From Gelidibacter sediminis (GTDB lineage Bacteria; Bacteroidota; Bacteroidia; Flavobacteriales; Flavobacteriaceae), in assembly GCF_004364975.1 (NCBI RefSeq), contig NZ_SOBW01000007.1:1116001-1180000 (forward strand): DNA of 64,000 nucleotides, read 5' to 3'. Both the position numbers and the translations under genes were made by a program. The notes beneath the pieces are model-generated. The model was not told the DNA's origin. It saw nothing but the letters and a program-made list of their open reading frames with translations, and made no database searches. This document shows positions 34,062 through 42,603 of the stretch, piece after piece; positions within the stretch are counted from its first letter, which is position 1, and the number at the start of each line of letters is the position of its first letter.

Positions 34062-35219
34062 TTAGGGTGTCATCATTTCATAAGCCTCATCAATATACGT
34101 ATAAATATCTTCGGTAAATGCATTAACCGACTCATCTACTTTAAGCGATTGATGTCCCAAACGCACAATAATAACATTATCTTCAGGCTGCACAATAACA
34201 TATTGGCCTAAATGGCCACGCATCATAAAAAAGTCTTTTCCGTTGTAATCTTGTATCAGCCACCATCCGTAACCGTATTGCGGACTATCAGAAAATCGTG
34301 GAGTTATAGATTTCGCAACAAATGCAGAGTCTAAAACCTGTTTTCCATTCCATCTGCCGTGGTCTTTAAACAATTTACCATAACGCGCAAAATCTTTCGC
34401 ATTACTGGCTATGCAACAGTATGCTTTAACGAGATCATTGGCCTCGCTGTCTACTTGCCAAAGTGTCTCATGTTCAGATCCTAAAGGTTTCCAAAACGAT
34501 TCAGACAGATAATTGTACAGTTTTTTACCAGTGGCTTTTTCAATAACCATGGCCAAAAGTTGGGTGTCGCCGCTGGCATATTTATAAGTTTGCCCAGGCT
34601 CATCTACCACTTTCAAACCGAGAATCACTTTTTTTAAGTCATCATCAAAATAAGCCCGCGTGGTAATGGATAAGGGTGAGTAATACGCTTCATCCCAGTT
34701 GGTCCCAGAACTCATGGACGATAAATCACCCACAGTCATTTTAGCGGCTGTTCCTTTACTAAATTCAGGGAAGAAATCGCCCACTGGTTGGTCTAAACTT
34801 TTAATATGTCCCTGTTCAATGGCCTTCTGCATTAAGCCTGAAACATAGCTTTTGGCCATGGAAAAGGAATTCGATTTCGAATTTTCACTATAACCATCGT
34901 AGTAATTTTCAAACCAAATGCTGTCATTTTTGATGATCACATAGGCTACTGTACCTAGTTTTGAATTGGTTTTTTGAAGAGTTTGCGTTTCTGAAACCGA
35001 GTTGTAGTCAGTGTGGTTCGGCCAAGGTTGTGCGGTTCCGTTAGCTACTGTTTGGTTATCAAATTGTTTGTAATCATCAAGATAAGCGGTAGAATGGCCT
35101 TTCAAATAAATGGTGCGTACCGCTTTTAATAAGTAATCAGTGTCTGTAATGTATAGGATTGCTACAGTTAATATAAGTAAAGCTAAGATCCATTTTAAGA
35201 CAGTTTTGAGCATTTTCAT
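34062..35219 (-). CDS. Serine hydrolase, beta-lactamase class C / NylB-like
   Basis: The 385-aa protein has an N-terminal membrane anchor or uncleaved signal (residues 5-25). The active-site SxxK is SMAK (Ser120, Lys123), the YxN-equivalent tyrosine is in YKYASGD (near residue 218), and the KTG-like strand is probably MRGHLGQYV (near 335). This arrangement fits class C beta-lactamase relatives such as 6-aminohexanoate-dimer hydrolases and esterases. The physiological substrate is not predictable; a true beta-lactamase activity is not implied. It is the first gene of a pair with the exonuclease. Confidence 0.85.
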   Translation of the reverse strand: MKMLKTVLKWILALLILTVAILYITDTDYLLKAVRTIYLKGHSTAYLDDYKQFDNQTVANGTAQPWPNHTDYNSVSETQTLQKTNSKLGTVAYVIIKNDSIWFENYYDGYSENSKSNSFSMAKSYVSGLMQKAIEQGHIKSLDQPVGDFFPEFSKGTAAKMTVGDLSSMSSGTNWDEAYYSPLSITTRAYFDDDLKKVILGLKVVDEPGQTYKYASGDTQLLAMVIEKATGKKLYNYLSESFWKPLGSEHETLWQVDSEANDLVKAYCCIASNAKDFARYGKLFKDHGRWNGKQVLDSAFVAKSITPRFSDSPQYGYGWWLIQDYNGKDFFMMRGHLGQYVIVQPEDNVIIVRLGHQSLKVDESVNAFTEDIYTYIDEAYEMMTP

Positions 35220-35908
35220 AGGTTGGTATTAGGAATACTAAATATAGGGAAATTTGTGCAGCATCCATATTTAGTTCTGTCAACAAATTACGGGTGTCAT
35301 TGCGCTATTTTGTTTTGTCATTCCGACGAAGGAGGAATCATATCAGGTCATAACTAAAGATATCAGCAAGGATATTGATGTTTCATTGTACCCCATACCA
35401 GCGGATCGACTATTTCGCTAACTTAGATTGCCCCGCAAACTGAAAATAATAAGCACTTAGAGAAATGATTGAATTCACTCAATGAAGTCAGACGTATTAT
35501 GTTTATATATTATCAATTCCTATTGAAGCAGCTTCAGTATAGGGGTAGCTAACAACTTGTATCCCAGACTCCATCAACATGAGGAAAGCGTTTTGCTAAA
35601 GAAGAGGGCATTTGCTGCAAAATATATTTGAAATATTTAATGCGTTTTAATGGGTTTAGTTGGATTCCACTCGCCATATCTAGAGAAAAGGAATTAAAAG
35701 GTTGGAGAGGGAAGGAGAAACTCAATTTAATCTGTGAGGATAAGGGGCGTTTTTAAATTATTTATTCCAAAAGTGAATTTATATATTTTAATGGTTAATT
35801 GATGAGAGACACTTTAAGTATGGGATTCCTTCTTACGTTACAATGGCAAATTTGATTCCTCTGTTGTTAGAATGCTAAACTCGATTCCGACGAAGGAGTA
35901 ATGAGAAA
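35220..35908. other. Intergenic region bracketed by near-identical 19-bp repeats
   Basis: 689 bp without coding character on either strand. Near its two ends are ATTCCGACGAAGGAGGAAT (35320-35338) and ATTCCGACGAAGGAGTAAT (35884-35902), 18 of 19 identical and in direct orientation. The first is itself closed by ATTCC/GGAAT. I saw no terminator or promoter I would defend, and no remnant of a recognisable protein. Confidence 0.5.
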
Positions 35909-36382
35909 CTAGAACAAGCGTTGTTGTCTATAGGGGCTTTCATGCTCTAATAGCCATTGTTTGCGCGACAATCCACCAGCATACCCTGTCAAGCTGCCAT
36001 CGCTACCTATAACGCGATGACACGGCACTACAATCCATAATGGATTCTTACCATTGGCATTGGCTACAGCTCTGATGGCTTTAACGTCACCTAATTGTTG
36101 AGAGAGTTGGAGGTAGGAAAGTGTTTTTCCATATGGAATGCTTAGTAAACTAACCCAAACCCGTTTTTGAAAATCTGTACCTTCAAGATTAAGGTTTAGA
36201 TTAAATTGAGTGCGGTTTCCGTCAAAATATTCATAAAGTTGATAGACACAATCTTCTAGCACGAGCGGAATACTATCTGTAAGTTTCTCTTCTGAACTTA
36301 AAATGGAAATAGAGGATATGCCTCGTTTATCTCCTACAATTTTGGTGCATCCTAATGGTGAGGAAATGATACAATGTTCCAC
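35909..36382 (-). CDS. ogt: Methylated-DNA--[protein]-cysteine S-methyltransferase
   Basis: The 157-aa suicide DNA-repair enzyme takes alkyl groups from O6-alkylguanine onto its own cysteine. The active-site motif PCHRV is at residues 120-124 (Cys121), preceded by the helix-turn-helix and arginine-finger region VKAIRAVANANGKNPLWIVV and FQKRVWVSLLSIPYGKTLSY. The N-terminal domain is short, as in Ogt rather than Ada. Its start codon overlaps the stop of the CNNM/CBS gene by one base, so it is the second gene of that operon. The region behind it carries direct repeats. Confidence 0.95.
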   Translation of the reverse strand: MEHCIISSPLGCTKIVGDKRGISSISILSSEEKLTDSIPLVLEDCVYQLYEYFDGNRTQFNLNLNLEGTDFQKRVWVSLLSIPYGKTLSYLQLSQQLGDVKAIRAVANANGKNPLWIVVPCHRVIGSDGSLTGYAGGLSRKQWLLEHESPYRQQRLF

Positions 36383-37500
36383 TAATTTTGGGGTTGAGAA
36401 TCGTTGTCCTGAGGTTTGATCACATCAGGATGCTCCACTTCTTCATTGAGCATGCCCAGACGTTTGGCGCGAGACTCCCAACTTTTTCTTGCCTGCTCCT
36501 GTAGATCAGCAACATTATCGCTCTCATCCATAATTTCAAGACCGAGTAGGGTTTCAATCACATCTTCCATGGTAACCAAACCTGTCACCGTTCCGTATTC
36601 ATCAACCACTAAAGCCATATGGTTTTTACTTTCCACTAATTTCTCAAATAATGTGGGAATTGGCAGATTGCGCTCAATAATGATGATTTCCCGTCTAATA
36701 TCTTTCAAGGTTTTGGAATCATTGTCTAAGGCCATTTCCTTATAAATATCATCTTTTAATACCAAACCCGTAATATTGTCAGGATTGTCAGTAAACACAG
36801 GAATCCTTGATACACGAAGTTCTTGATTTTTGTCGAAGAACGTTTTTACTGAGGTATTCTCATCTTCAGACACCATAATGGTGCGGGGTGTCATAATATC
36901 CTTGGCTAAAATCTTTCTGAAGTTGATTAAATTTTTAATGACCTTACTTTCAGATTCCTTAAAAACACCTTCGTCATGCGCAATATCAGCCATGGCTAAA
37001 AAACTATCTCTACTCACCGTACTAACATGTGCATTTTTACCACCAATCAATTTTGTAGTCAATTGTAAAAGCCATAAAATGCCAGTATATTTTAACGGAA
37101 AGATTAAAACATTTAATGCCACTGTAGTAAACCCTACTAGCTCTTTCCAATAGGTAGCCCCAATGGTTTTAGGAATGATTTCAGAGAGGACCAATATTAA
37201 AAATGTCATTACTGCAGACACAATCATAATGGCGTTATCTCCATTTCCAAATACTTGTTCAGCCTGAACACCCACTAAAATGGCACCTACAGTATGTGCA
37301 ATGGTATTTAAAGTTAGAATGGCAATTAGTGGCTTGTCAACATCCCTTTTCAATTCCTCTAAAGACTCGGCATAACTTTTATTCTCTTTCTTTTTAACGT
37401 TAATAAACGTTGGGGTTATACTCAACAGCACAGCTTCTAAGATAGAACAGAGAAAAGAGAAGAAAATGGATATAAAGGCATATAAAATTAATAAAGTCAT
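36382..37500 (-). CDS. CNNM-domain, CBS-pair membrane protein (CorC/HlyC family)
   Basis: The 372-aa protein has an N-terminal DUF21/CNNM domain with about four hydrophobic segments (about 1-145; SILEAVLLSITPTFINV, IPKTIGATYWKEL). A tandem CBS pair covers about 195-320 (IMTPRTIMVSEDENT, and NHMALVVDEYGTVTGLVTME for the second). The CorC-type transporter-associated domain at the C-terminus is very short or absent, since the chain ends about 45 residues after the CBS pair. Family role: Mg2+/Co2+ or other divalent cation export regulation. It is upstream of ogt and overlaps it by one base. Confidence 0.88.
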   Translation of the reverse strand: MTLLILYAFISIFFSFLCSILEAVLLSITPTFINVKKKENKSYAESLEELKRDVDKPLIAILTLNTIAHTVGAILVGVQAEQVFGNGDNAIMIVSAVMTFLILVLSEIIPKTIGATYWKELVGFTTVALNVLIFPLKYTGILWLLQLTTKLIGGKNAHVSTVSRDSFLAMADIAHDEGVFKESESKVIKNLINFRKILAKDIMTPRTIMVSEDENTSVKTFFDKNQELRVSRIPVFTDNPDNITGLVLKDDIYKEMALDNDSKTLKDIRREIIIIERNLPIPTLFEKLVESKNHMALVVDEYGTVTGLVTMEDVIETLLGLEIMDESDNVADLQEQARKSWESRAKRLGMLNEEVEHPDVIKPQDNDSQPQN

Positions 37501-37575
37501 TTAACGTATGGTTTATGTGCTAATTTAAGGATATTATTAGATTATGTTCTTATGTTTTTCTTAAAACAATAGTGG

Positions 37576-37992
37576 TTACTCCTCTAATATGATACTCGTT
37601 TTAGGAACACCGTATTGAGAGATTCGTTCTATAAACGTTATCAAATTTGCATTGTTTTTGAAATAGGCAAGAATGGAGAGTCGGTCTTCGCCTGTAAGTC
37701 GGTCACACCGTTGGACCTCTTCATAATTGAAGATTTGATTATGGGCAGTGCGAATAGTGCTCGATTGATGAATTCTTAATTCAATGATGGCTTTGGTCGA
37801 TACGCCTAATTTGCCATGATTAAGTTTAAGGGAATAGCCTAAAATAATGCCTTTTTCTTCCAATTGTTTGACCCGTTTTCCAACTGCTGGGGCTGAAAGG
37901 TCTACTGATTTGCCTATGGTCGCAAATGATTCGCGGGAATTTCTTCGGAGCATCTGAATAATTCTTGTATCTATGCTATCCATTGGAATCAA
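37576..37992 (-). CDS. Lrp/AsnC family transcriptional regulator
   Basis: The 138-aa protein has an N-terminal winged helix-turn-helix (about residues 5-60, DTRIIQMLRRNSRESFATIG, then SAPAVGKRVKQLEEKGIILG) and a C-terminal RAM/AsnC ligand domain (about 70-138). Such regulators bind amino acids and form octamers on promoters. No amino-acid metabolism gene is adjacent, so the target is unknown. Upstream, 38061-38115 holds a long imperfect inverted repeat that could be its operator or the hairpin behind hemB. Confidence 0.92.
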   Translation of the reverse strand: MIPMDSIDTRIIQMLRRNSRESFATIGKSVDLSAPAVGKRVKQLEEKGIILGYSLKLNHGKLGVSTKAIIELRIHQSSTIRTAHNQIFNYEEVQRCDRLTGEDRLSILAYFKNNANLITFIERISQYGVPKTSIILEE

Positions 37993-38060
37993 ATGTTTTT
38001 TAAAGGTTTAAAGTTTTAATCGAAACTAAATATATAAAATATTTTTTGATTATTTAAATG

Positions 38061-38115
38061 ATTGCGCGCTATATATGGCTTCAATTTTGGATGAAACACG
38101 TATATAGCGCTCAAT
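38061..38115. repeat. Inverted repeat between hemB and the Lrp-type gene
   Basis: ATTG-c-GCGCTATATA (38061-38075) pairs with TATATAGCGC-t-CAAT (38101-38115): 10 perfect pairs, a mismatch and 4 more, around a 25-nt loop. No T run follows, so a regulatory or mRNA-end role is as likely as termination. Confidence 0.55.
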
Positions 38116-38138
38116 TTAAGGATGAAAAAGAATCGGTT

Positions 38139-39131
38139 TTAGGAATTCATAATCCTCATTACATCTTTGGCGAAGTAGGAAGCGATCACATCTGCTCCGG
38201 CACGTTTTATGGCGGTAATTTGCTCCATTACCACGGCATCATGATCTAGCCATCCTTTTTCGGCAGCAGCCTTTACCATTGCATATTCGCCTGAAACTTG
38301 ATAAACGGCAACAGGCACATCTACGGTATTTTTAATCTCTCGTACGATATCCAAATAACACAAGCCCGGTTTTACCATTACAATATCTGCTCCTTCATCA
38401 ATGTCCATTTCCGTTTCTCTGATGGCCTCAAACCTATTGGCAAAATCCATTTGGTAAGTTTTCTTGTCTTTAGGGATATTTTTCATGTTAACAGGTGCCG
38501 AATCTAGCGCATCACGAAAAGGCCCATAAAATGCTGAGGCATACTTGGCTGAATAGCTCATAATGCCCGTATCTGTAAAGCCTTCATCTTCCAAAGCTTC
38601 TCTAATGGCTAAAATGCGGCCATCCATCATATCACTTGGGGCTACAAAGTCAGCGCCAGCGTTGGCATGGGAAACGCTCATTTGTGCGAGCATATCAACA
38701 CTCTCATCATTTAAGATGATGCCATTTTCAATAATGCCATCATGGCCGTATGCTGAATACGGATCAAAGGCCACGTCAGTCATCACCAGCATCTCAGGAC
38801 AGGCATTTTTAACCGTTTTAATGGCGCGTTGCATTAGACCGTTAGCATTTAAAGCCTCTGCACCTTTATTGTCTTTGAGATGGTCTGGTACTTTAACAAA
38901 TAGCAATACTGATTTGAGACCCATGTTCCAAAGACCCTTGACTTCCTTTTCAAGCAAGTCTAAACTATAGCGGTAGTAATTAGGCATGGAGGCAATTTCT
39001 TCTTTTACATTTTTGCCTTCTACTACAAAAAGTGGGACTAAAAAATCGTTGGGCGAAATCGTAGTTTCTCTTACCAATGAACGAATAGCTTCGTTAGCTC
39101 TCAATCTTCTATTTCTTCTTAAAGGGTACAT
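38139..39131 (-). CDS. hemB: Delta-aminolevulinic acid dehydratase (porphobilinogen synthase)
   Basis: The 330-aa enzyme condenses two 5-aminolevulinate molecules to porphobilinogen, step 3 of this tetrapyrrole pathway. The Schiff-base lysine region is SYSAKYASAFYGPFRDA (near residues 193-209), and the second lysine is in MVKPGLCYLD (near 250). At the metal site the sequence reads TDVAFDPYSAYGHDG, with aspartate and alanine where zinc enzymes have the CxC cysteines, so this is the non-zinc (Mg-type) form. It is the last gene of the minus-strand heme cluster, 76 bp after hemF. Confidence 0.96.
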   Translation of the reverse strand: MYPLRRNRRLRANEAIRSLVRETTISPNDFLVPLFVVEGKNVKEEIASMPNYYRYSLDLLEKEVKGLWNMGLKSVLLFVKVPDHLKDNKGAEALNANGLMQRAIKTVKNACPEMLVMTDVAFDPYSAYGHDGIIENGIILNDESVDMLAQMSVSHANAGADFVAPSDMMDGRILAIREALEDEGFTDTGIMSYSAKYASAFYGPFRDALDSAPVNMKNIPKDKKTYQMDFANRFEAIRETEMDIDEGADIVMVKPGLCYLDIVREIKNTVDVPVAVYQVSGEYAMVKAAAEKGWLDHDAVVMEQITAIKRAGADVIASYFAKDVMRIMNS

Positions 39132-39207
39132 AATTTTGAAATCTTCAATTTGCAGAATTCAATCTGCAGTTATTATATAAATAGCGCTTTTAACACGCTG
39201 TTGTTTA

Positions 39208-40116
39208 TTAGAAATTGATCCAATCCACTGGATCTTTTAATACGTTTAATAATTTTTCCTCTTCGCTCCCTTTTTCCGGATGATGGTTATAAACCCATTG
39301 TACATGTGGCGGTAAACTCATCAAAATACTTTCTATTCGTCCGTTAGTTTTTAATCCGAATAAGGTGCCTTTATCGTGTACCAAATTGAATTCTACATAG
39401 CGTCCACGACGAATTTCCTGCCAGGTTCTCTGGGCATCCGTATAAGTCAATTGCTTACGTTTTTCGACAATAGGAACATAAGATTCAAGGAAGCTATTGC
39501 CAACTTCAGTTACAAAAGCATACCAATCTTGCATAGAAAACGTATCGGTTGATTTGCAATAATCGAAAAACAATCCACCTACACCACGAGCTTCATTACG
39601 GTGTGCATTCCAAAAATAACTGTCACATTTCTTTTTATAGAAATCATAATATTCAGGATGATGCTTGTCGCAAGCTGTTTTGCACACTTGGTGAAAATGA
39701 ACGGCATCCTCTTCAAACAAATAATAAGGCGTTAAATCCTGTCCGCCACCAAACCAAGAATCTACAATGTTTCCTTTTTGATCATATAATTCAAAATAGC
39801 GCCAATTGGCATGAACTGTTGGGACCATCGGATTTTTTGGATGCAATACTAAGCTTAAACCGCAGGCAAAAAAGTTGGCATCAGTAACACCAAAGTACTG
39901 TTGCATACTTTCAGGCAATTCGCCATGAACTGCAGAAATATTAACGCCTCCTTTTTCAAAAACAGCTCCGTTTTCAATAACGCGTGTTCTTCCGCCACCG
40001 CCTTCCGGACGTTCCCAAACATCTTGTTGAAATGTAGCTTTACCATCAACCTCTTCAAGTTTTGCGGTGATGTTGTCTTGTAATTCTAATATATAATTGT
40101 AAAATTTATCTTTCAT
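39208..40116 (-). CDS. hemF: Oxygen-dependent coproporphyrinogen III oxidase
   Basis: The 302-aa enzyme is the aerobic form, decarboxylating coproporphyrinogen III to protoporphyrinogen IX with O2. Conserved blocks are all present: WERPEGGGGRTRVIENGAVF (about 31-50), HPKNPMVPTVHANWRYFE (about 92-109), WFGGGQDLTPYYLFEEDAVH (about 120-139) and RGRYVEFNLVHDKGTLFGLK (about 237-256). It overlaps the upstream GNAT gene by 4 bp, so translation is coupled. No oxygen-independent hemN/hemZ is seen in this window. Confidence 0.97.
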   Translation of the reverse strand: MKDKFYNYILELQDNITAKLEEVDGKATFQQDVWERPEGGGGRTRVIENGAVFEKGGVNISAVHGELPESMQQYFGVTDANFFACGLSLVLHPKNPMVPTVHANWRYFELYDQKGNIVDSWFGGGQDLTPYYLFEEDAVHFHQVCKTACDKHHPEYYDFYKKKCDSYFWNAHRNEARGVGGLFFDYCKSTDTFSMQDWYAFVTEVGNSFLESYVPIVEKRKQLTYTDAQRTWQEIRRGRYVEFNLVHDKGTLFGLKTNGRIESILMSLPPHVQWVYNHHPEKGSEEEKLLNVLKDPVDWINF

Positions 40117-40646
40117 GTCTTTAGTTCAAAAAGTTCCATATCCATTGGGGTTTCATTTAACGACTTGTATTCCTTCACCAAGGTTTTTTTCCATTTATAA
40201 CCAGCATTTAAAGCCACATTTACGCTAGACTCATTAGTTTTATGGGAAATGATGTGTAGGGTTTTCAATCCAAGTTCTTGACTTACATATAATGACACAG
40301 CTCTAATAGCTTCACTCATAAGACCTTTGCCCTTATATCGCTCTCCAATGCAATAAGCAAATTCACCTTGTTTTGTATCCCAATGGATTTGCTTTAATAT
40401 AATCAACCCTATAATTTGAATCTGATATTGGTCTTTCATTACGTATACAAACTCCTCCTTATGGTCAGCTGCTTTAATCTTTCTTTCAATATAATTTCGG
40501 GTGCTTTCTAAGGTCCTATTATCGGCTAAAGTCAAAGGTAAAAAGCGAATAAAACGCTCGGTATTGGATACTAGTAGTTTGTTCAGTTGCAAGGCATCAT
40601 CGGGCACTAATTCTGAAATGCTTAGCGTATCTGAACTATAGATCAT
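40113..40646 (-). CDS. GNAT family N-acetyltransferase (RimJ/RimL-like)
   Basis: The 177-aa acetyltransferase has the GNAT fold: the acetyl-CoA loop GERYKGKGLMSEAIRAVSLY lies around residues 101-120 (the usual Q/RxxGxG/A reads RYKGKG), followed by LHIISHKTNESSVNVALNAG, a pattern typical of the RimJ/RimL ribosomal-protein acetyltransferases. The substrate is unknown. It lies between the EI24-type membrane gene (11-bp overlap) and hemF (4-bp overlap), so it is translationally tied to heme synthesis. Whether it acts in the pathway is open. Confidence 0.88.
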   Translation of the reverse strand: MIYSSDTLSISELVPDDALQLNKLLVSNTERFIRFLPLTLADNRTLESTRNYIERKIKAADHKEEFVYVMKDQYQIQIIGLIILKQIHWDTKQGEFAYCIGERYKGKGLMSEAIRAVSLYVSQELGLKTLHIISHKTNESSVNVALNAGYKWKKTLVKEYKSLNETPMDMELFELKT

Positions 40647-41397
40647 GGGATTTGAGTCTGTTTTGTGCTTTTAATGCTTTAACTGTTTCGGTTGAGGCCG
40701 CCGTTACTGATAATGGCAAAACCAAAATGATTCCTATAACAGGGATCAATAAAAATAACATAAATACAATCCCGTTTCCTATGGCCAATCCCCGATGTTC
40801 TTTTACAAAGTTGATACTTTCATCATATTTAAAGTGGCGTTCCAATGTATAATCCATATTTCCAAATCCTGCGTAATAGGCTTGTATTAAAAATACCAAA
40901 ACAGTTGAAATAACACCCACAACAGGAATAAACCCGATCAATAAAACGGGAATTGTAAACAACAACTCCAATAGCAAATTCCTGACGTTAATCCGTGTGC
41001 CTCGCCATAATTGCTCTGTAAATGACGTATCGCGATGGGAGTGTCGTTCAACACCTAACAGGTGTGCTTCAATCTTTTCAGATACGGGACTCATAAATGG
41101 CGCTGATAAGGCCATAACAATATGTTTGTAAAGGATAAACCCTAGAATAAGAATTAAAATGCCGCTTAAAATCTCACTAATTAAAAAAAACGTTTCTCGA
41201 CCCCAATCCCATATCCATAGCTTAGAAATGTAATACCCAAAGTTATCTGATAAGGCATATGCTGAAAGGATGATGGTTGTAGCAACAATAATACTGATGA
41301 GCACGGGTATGCCAAAATACTTCCAAAGTTTGAGTTTGGAAATCAGTTTGAACGTTCCAGCATAGGCTTTGATACCTTTAAAAATGTTGCGCACCAT
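40636..41397 (-). CDS. EI24 / CysZ-like membrane protein
   Basis: The 253-aa protein has about five transmembrane segments (about residues 28-50, 72-95, 145-170, 171-190 and 212-240) and the EI24 family's middle region FMSPVSEKIEAHLLG followed by IPVLLIGFIPVVGVISTVLV. CysZ, a family member, transports sulfate, but no sulfur genes are near. It overlaps the GNAT gene by 11 bp and follows hemE by 67 bp. A weak hairpin (41408-41453) separates it from hemE. A link to porphyrin metabolism is suggested only by position. Confidence 0.82.
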   Translation of the reverse strand: MVRNIFKGIKAYAGTFKLISKLKLWKYFGIPVLISIIVATTIILSAYALSDNFGYYISKLWIWDWGRETFFLISEILSGILILILGFILYKHIVMALSAPFMSPVSEKIEAHLLGVERHSHRDTSFTEQLWRGTRINVRNLLLELLFTIPVLLIGFIPVVGVISTVLVFLIQAYYAGFGNMDYTLERHFKYDESINFVKEHRGLAIGNGIVFMLFLLIPVIGIILVLPLSVTAASTETVKALKAQNRLKSHDL

Positions 41398-41407
41398 AGA
41401 TTGAGAT

Positions 41408-41458
41408 AAAACCTCATAGTTCAGGAACTTACAGACTCAAAATTATGAGGTTTTTTTT
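41408..41458. terminator. Hairpin between hemE and the EI24-type gene
   Basis: AAACCTCATA (41408-41417) pairs with TATGAGGTTT (41444-41453) across a 26-nt loop. The T run is long on the plus strand and only TTTTATC on the minus strand, so it would be a weak terminator for hemE. Confidence 0.4.
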
Positions 41459-41464
41459 TATGTA

Positions 41465-42496
41465 TTAGTTTGGACTTTTATATTCCTTAACGGCGTCAAT
41501 AAATGCCTTAGCATTATCTAACGGGATATTAGGTAAAATTCCGTGACCTAAATTTACGATATATCTGTCTTTTCCGAACTCATTAATCATTTGATTCACC
41601 ATCTTTTTGATTTCAGCAGGTGGTGAAAATAATCTGGTTGGATCAAAGTTACCTTGTAAGGTAATTTTTCCGCCAGACAAATAACGTGCGTTCTGAGGTG
41701 AGCATGTCCAATCAACACCTAATGCAGAAGCGTTAGAATTTGCCATATCGTGTAGTGCAAACCAACAGCCTTTACCAAAAGCAATTACGGGTGCGTCATC
41801 TTTTAAAGCTTCAATAATTTGGTTGATGTATTGCCACGAAAATTCTGTATAATCCGTAGGTGATAACATGCCGCCCCACGAATCGAATATCTGAACAGCA
41901 TCACAACCGGCAGCTACTTTTGCTTTTAGATAAGCTATGGTAGTATCGGTGATTTTTTGCAATAATTGATGTGCCGCAATGGGGTTTGTAAAACAAAACT
42001 GTTTGGCCTTATCAAAGTTTTTACTGCCTTGACCTTGTACACAGTAGCACAAAATGGTCCATGGAGATCCTGCAAAACCAATTAATGGCACTTCATCATT
42101 TAGCATTTGCTTGGTGACTTTAATGGCTTGCATCACATAATCTAATTCGACATGTACATCAGGCACAATCACATTGTCCACATCTTTTTGAGTGCGTACA
42201 GGATTAGGCAAATAAGGGCCAAAATCAGGTTTCATTTCCACCTCAATATTCATCGCTTGAGGAATGACCAAAATATCGCTGAATAAAATGGCAGCATCCA
42301 TACCGTAACGACGTATAGGTTGCACCGTAATTTCACTGGCCAATTCTGGGGTGCGACAACGTGTAAAGAAGTCGTATTTAGCTTTTATTTCTTGAAACTC
42401 CGGTAAGTAACGTCCCGCTTGACGCATCATCCAAACTGGTGGACGATCAACTGTTTCTCCTTTTAGTGCTCTTAAGTATAAATCGTTTTTTATCAT
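41465..42496 (-). CDS. hemE: Uroporphyrinogen decarboxylase
   Basis: The protein, 343 aa from the ATG at 42496 ([20 protein letters not shown]), removes four carboxyl groups from uroporphyrinogen III to give coproporphyrinogen III. The signature [16 protein letters not shown] is at about 19-34, with [13 protein letters not shown] near 73-85 holding the catalytic aspartate, and GFAGSPWTI and [14 protein letters not shown] later. A start 9 bp upstream would take in sequence next to the palindrome and is less likely. A hairpin element related to the one before trpS ends just upstream. Confidence 0.97.
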   Translation of the reverse strand: MIKNDLYLRALKGETVDRPPVWMMRQAGRYLPEFQEIKAKYDFFTRCRTPELASEITVQPIRRYGMDAAILFSDILVIPQAMNIEVEMKPDFGPYLPNPVRTQKDVDNVIVPDVHVELDYVMQAIKVTKQMLNDEVPLIGFAGSPWTILCYCVQGQGSKNFDKAKQFCFTNPIAAHQLLQKITDTTIAYLKAKVAAGCDAVQIFDSWGGMLSPTDYTEFSWQYINQIIEALKDDAPVIAFGKGCWFALHDMANSNASALGVDWTCSPQNARYLSGGKITLQGNFDPTRLFSPPAEIKKMVNQMINEFGKDRYIVNLGHGILPNIPLDNAKAFIDAVKEYKSPN

Positions 42497-42502
42497 GTCC
42501 CA

Positions 42503-42526
42503 CATCCCTGCGATGGCAAGAATCTC
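42503..42526 (-). repeat. Palindromic element directly upstream of hemE
   Basis: On the minus strand GAGATTCTTGCC ATCGCAGGGA matches the trpS-leader element (20043-20065) at most positions; stem CTTGC/GCAGG with one G-U. It ends 6 nt before the hemE ATG. Confidence 0.55.
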
Positions 42527-42603
42527 CTTGTTTTAAGTTATATGTAATCTATTTAATACTAATAGGATGCTGTAAATACACTCTATTAATCCTGTTCACA
42601 TTA

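Noticed and set aside
34062-35219. Beta-lactamase resistance gene
   Set aside because: The SxxK motif and fold only support a serine hydrolase of the wider family; nothing shows antibiotic hydrolysis.
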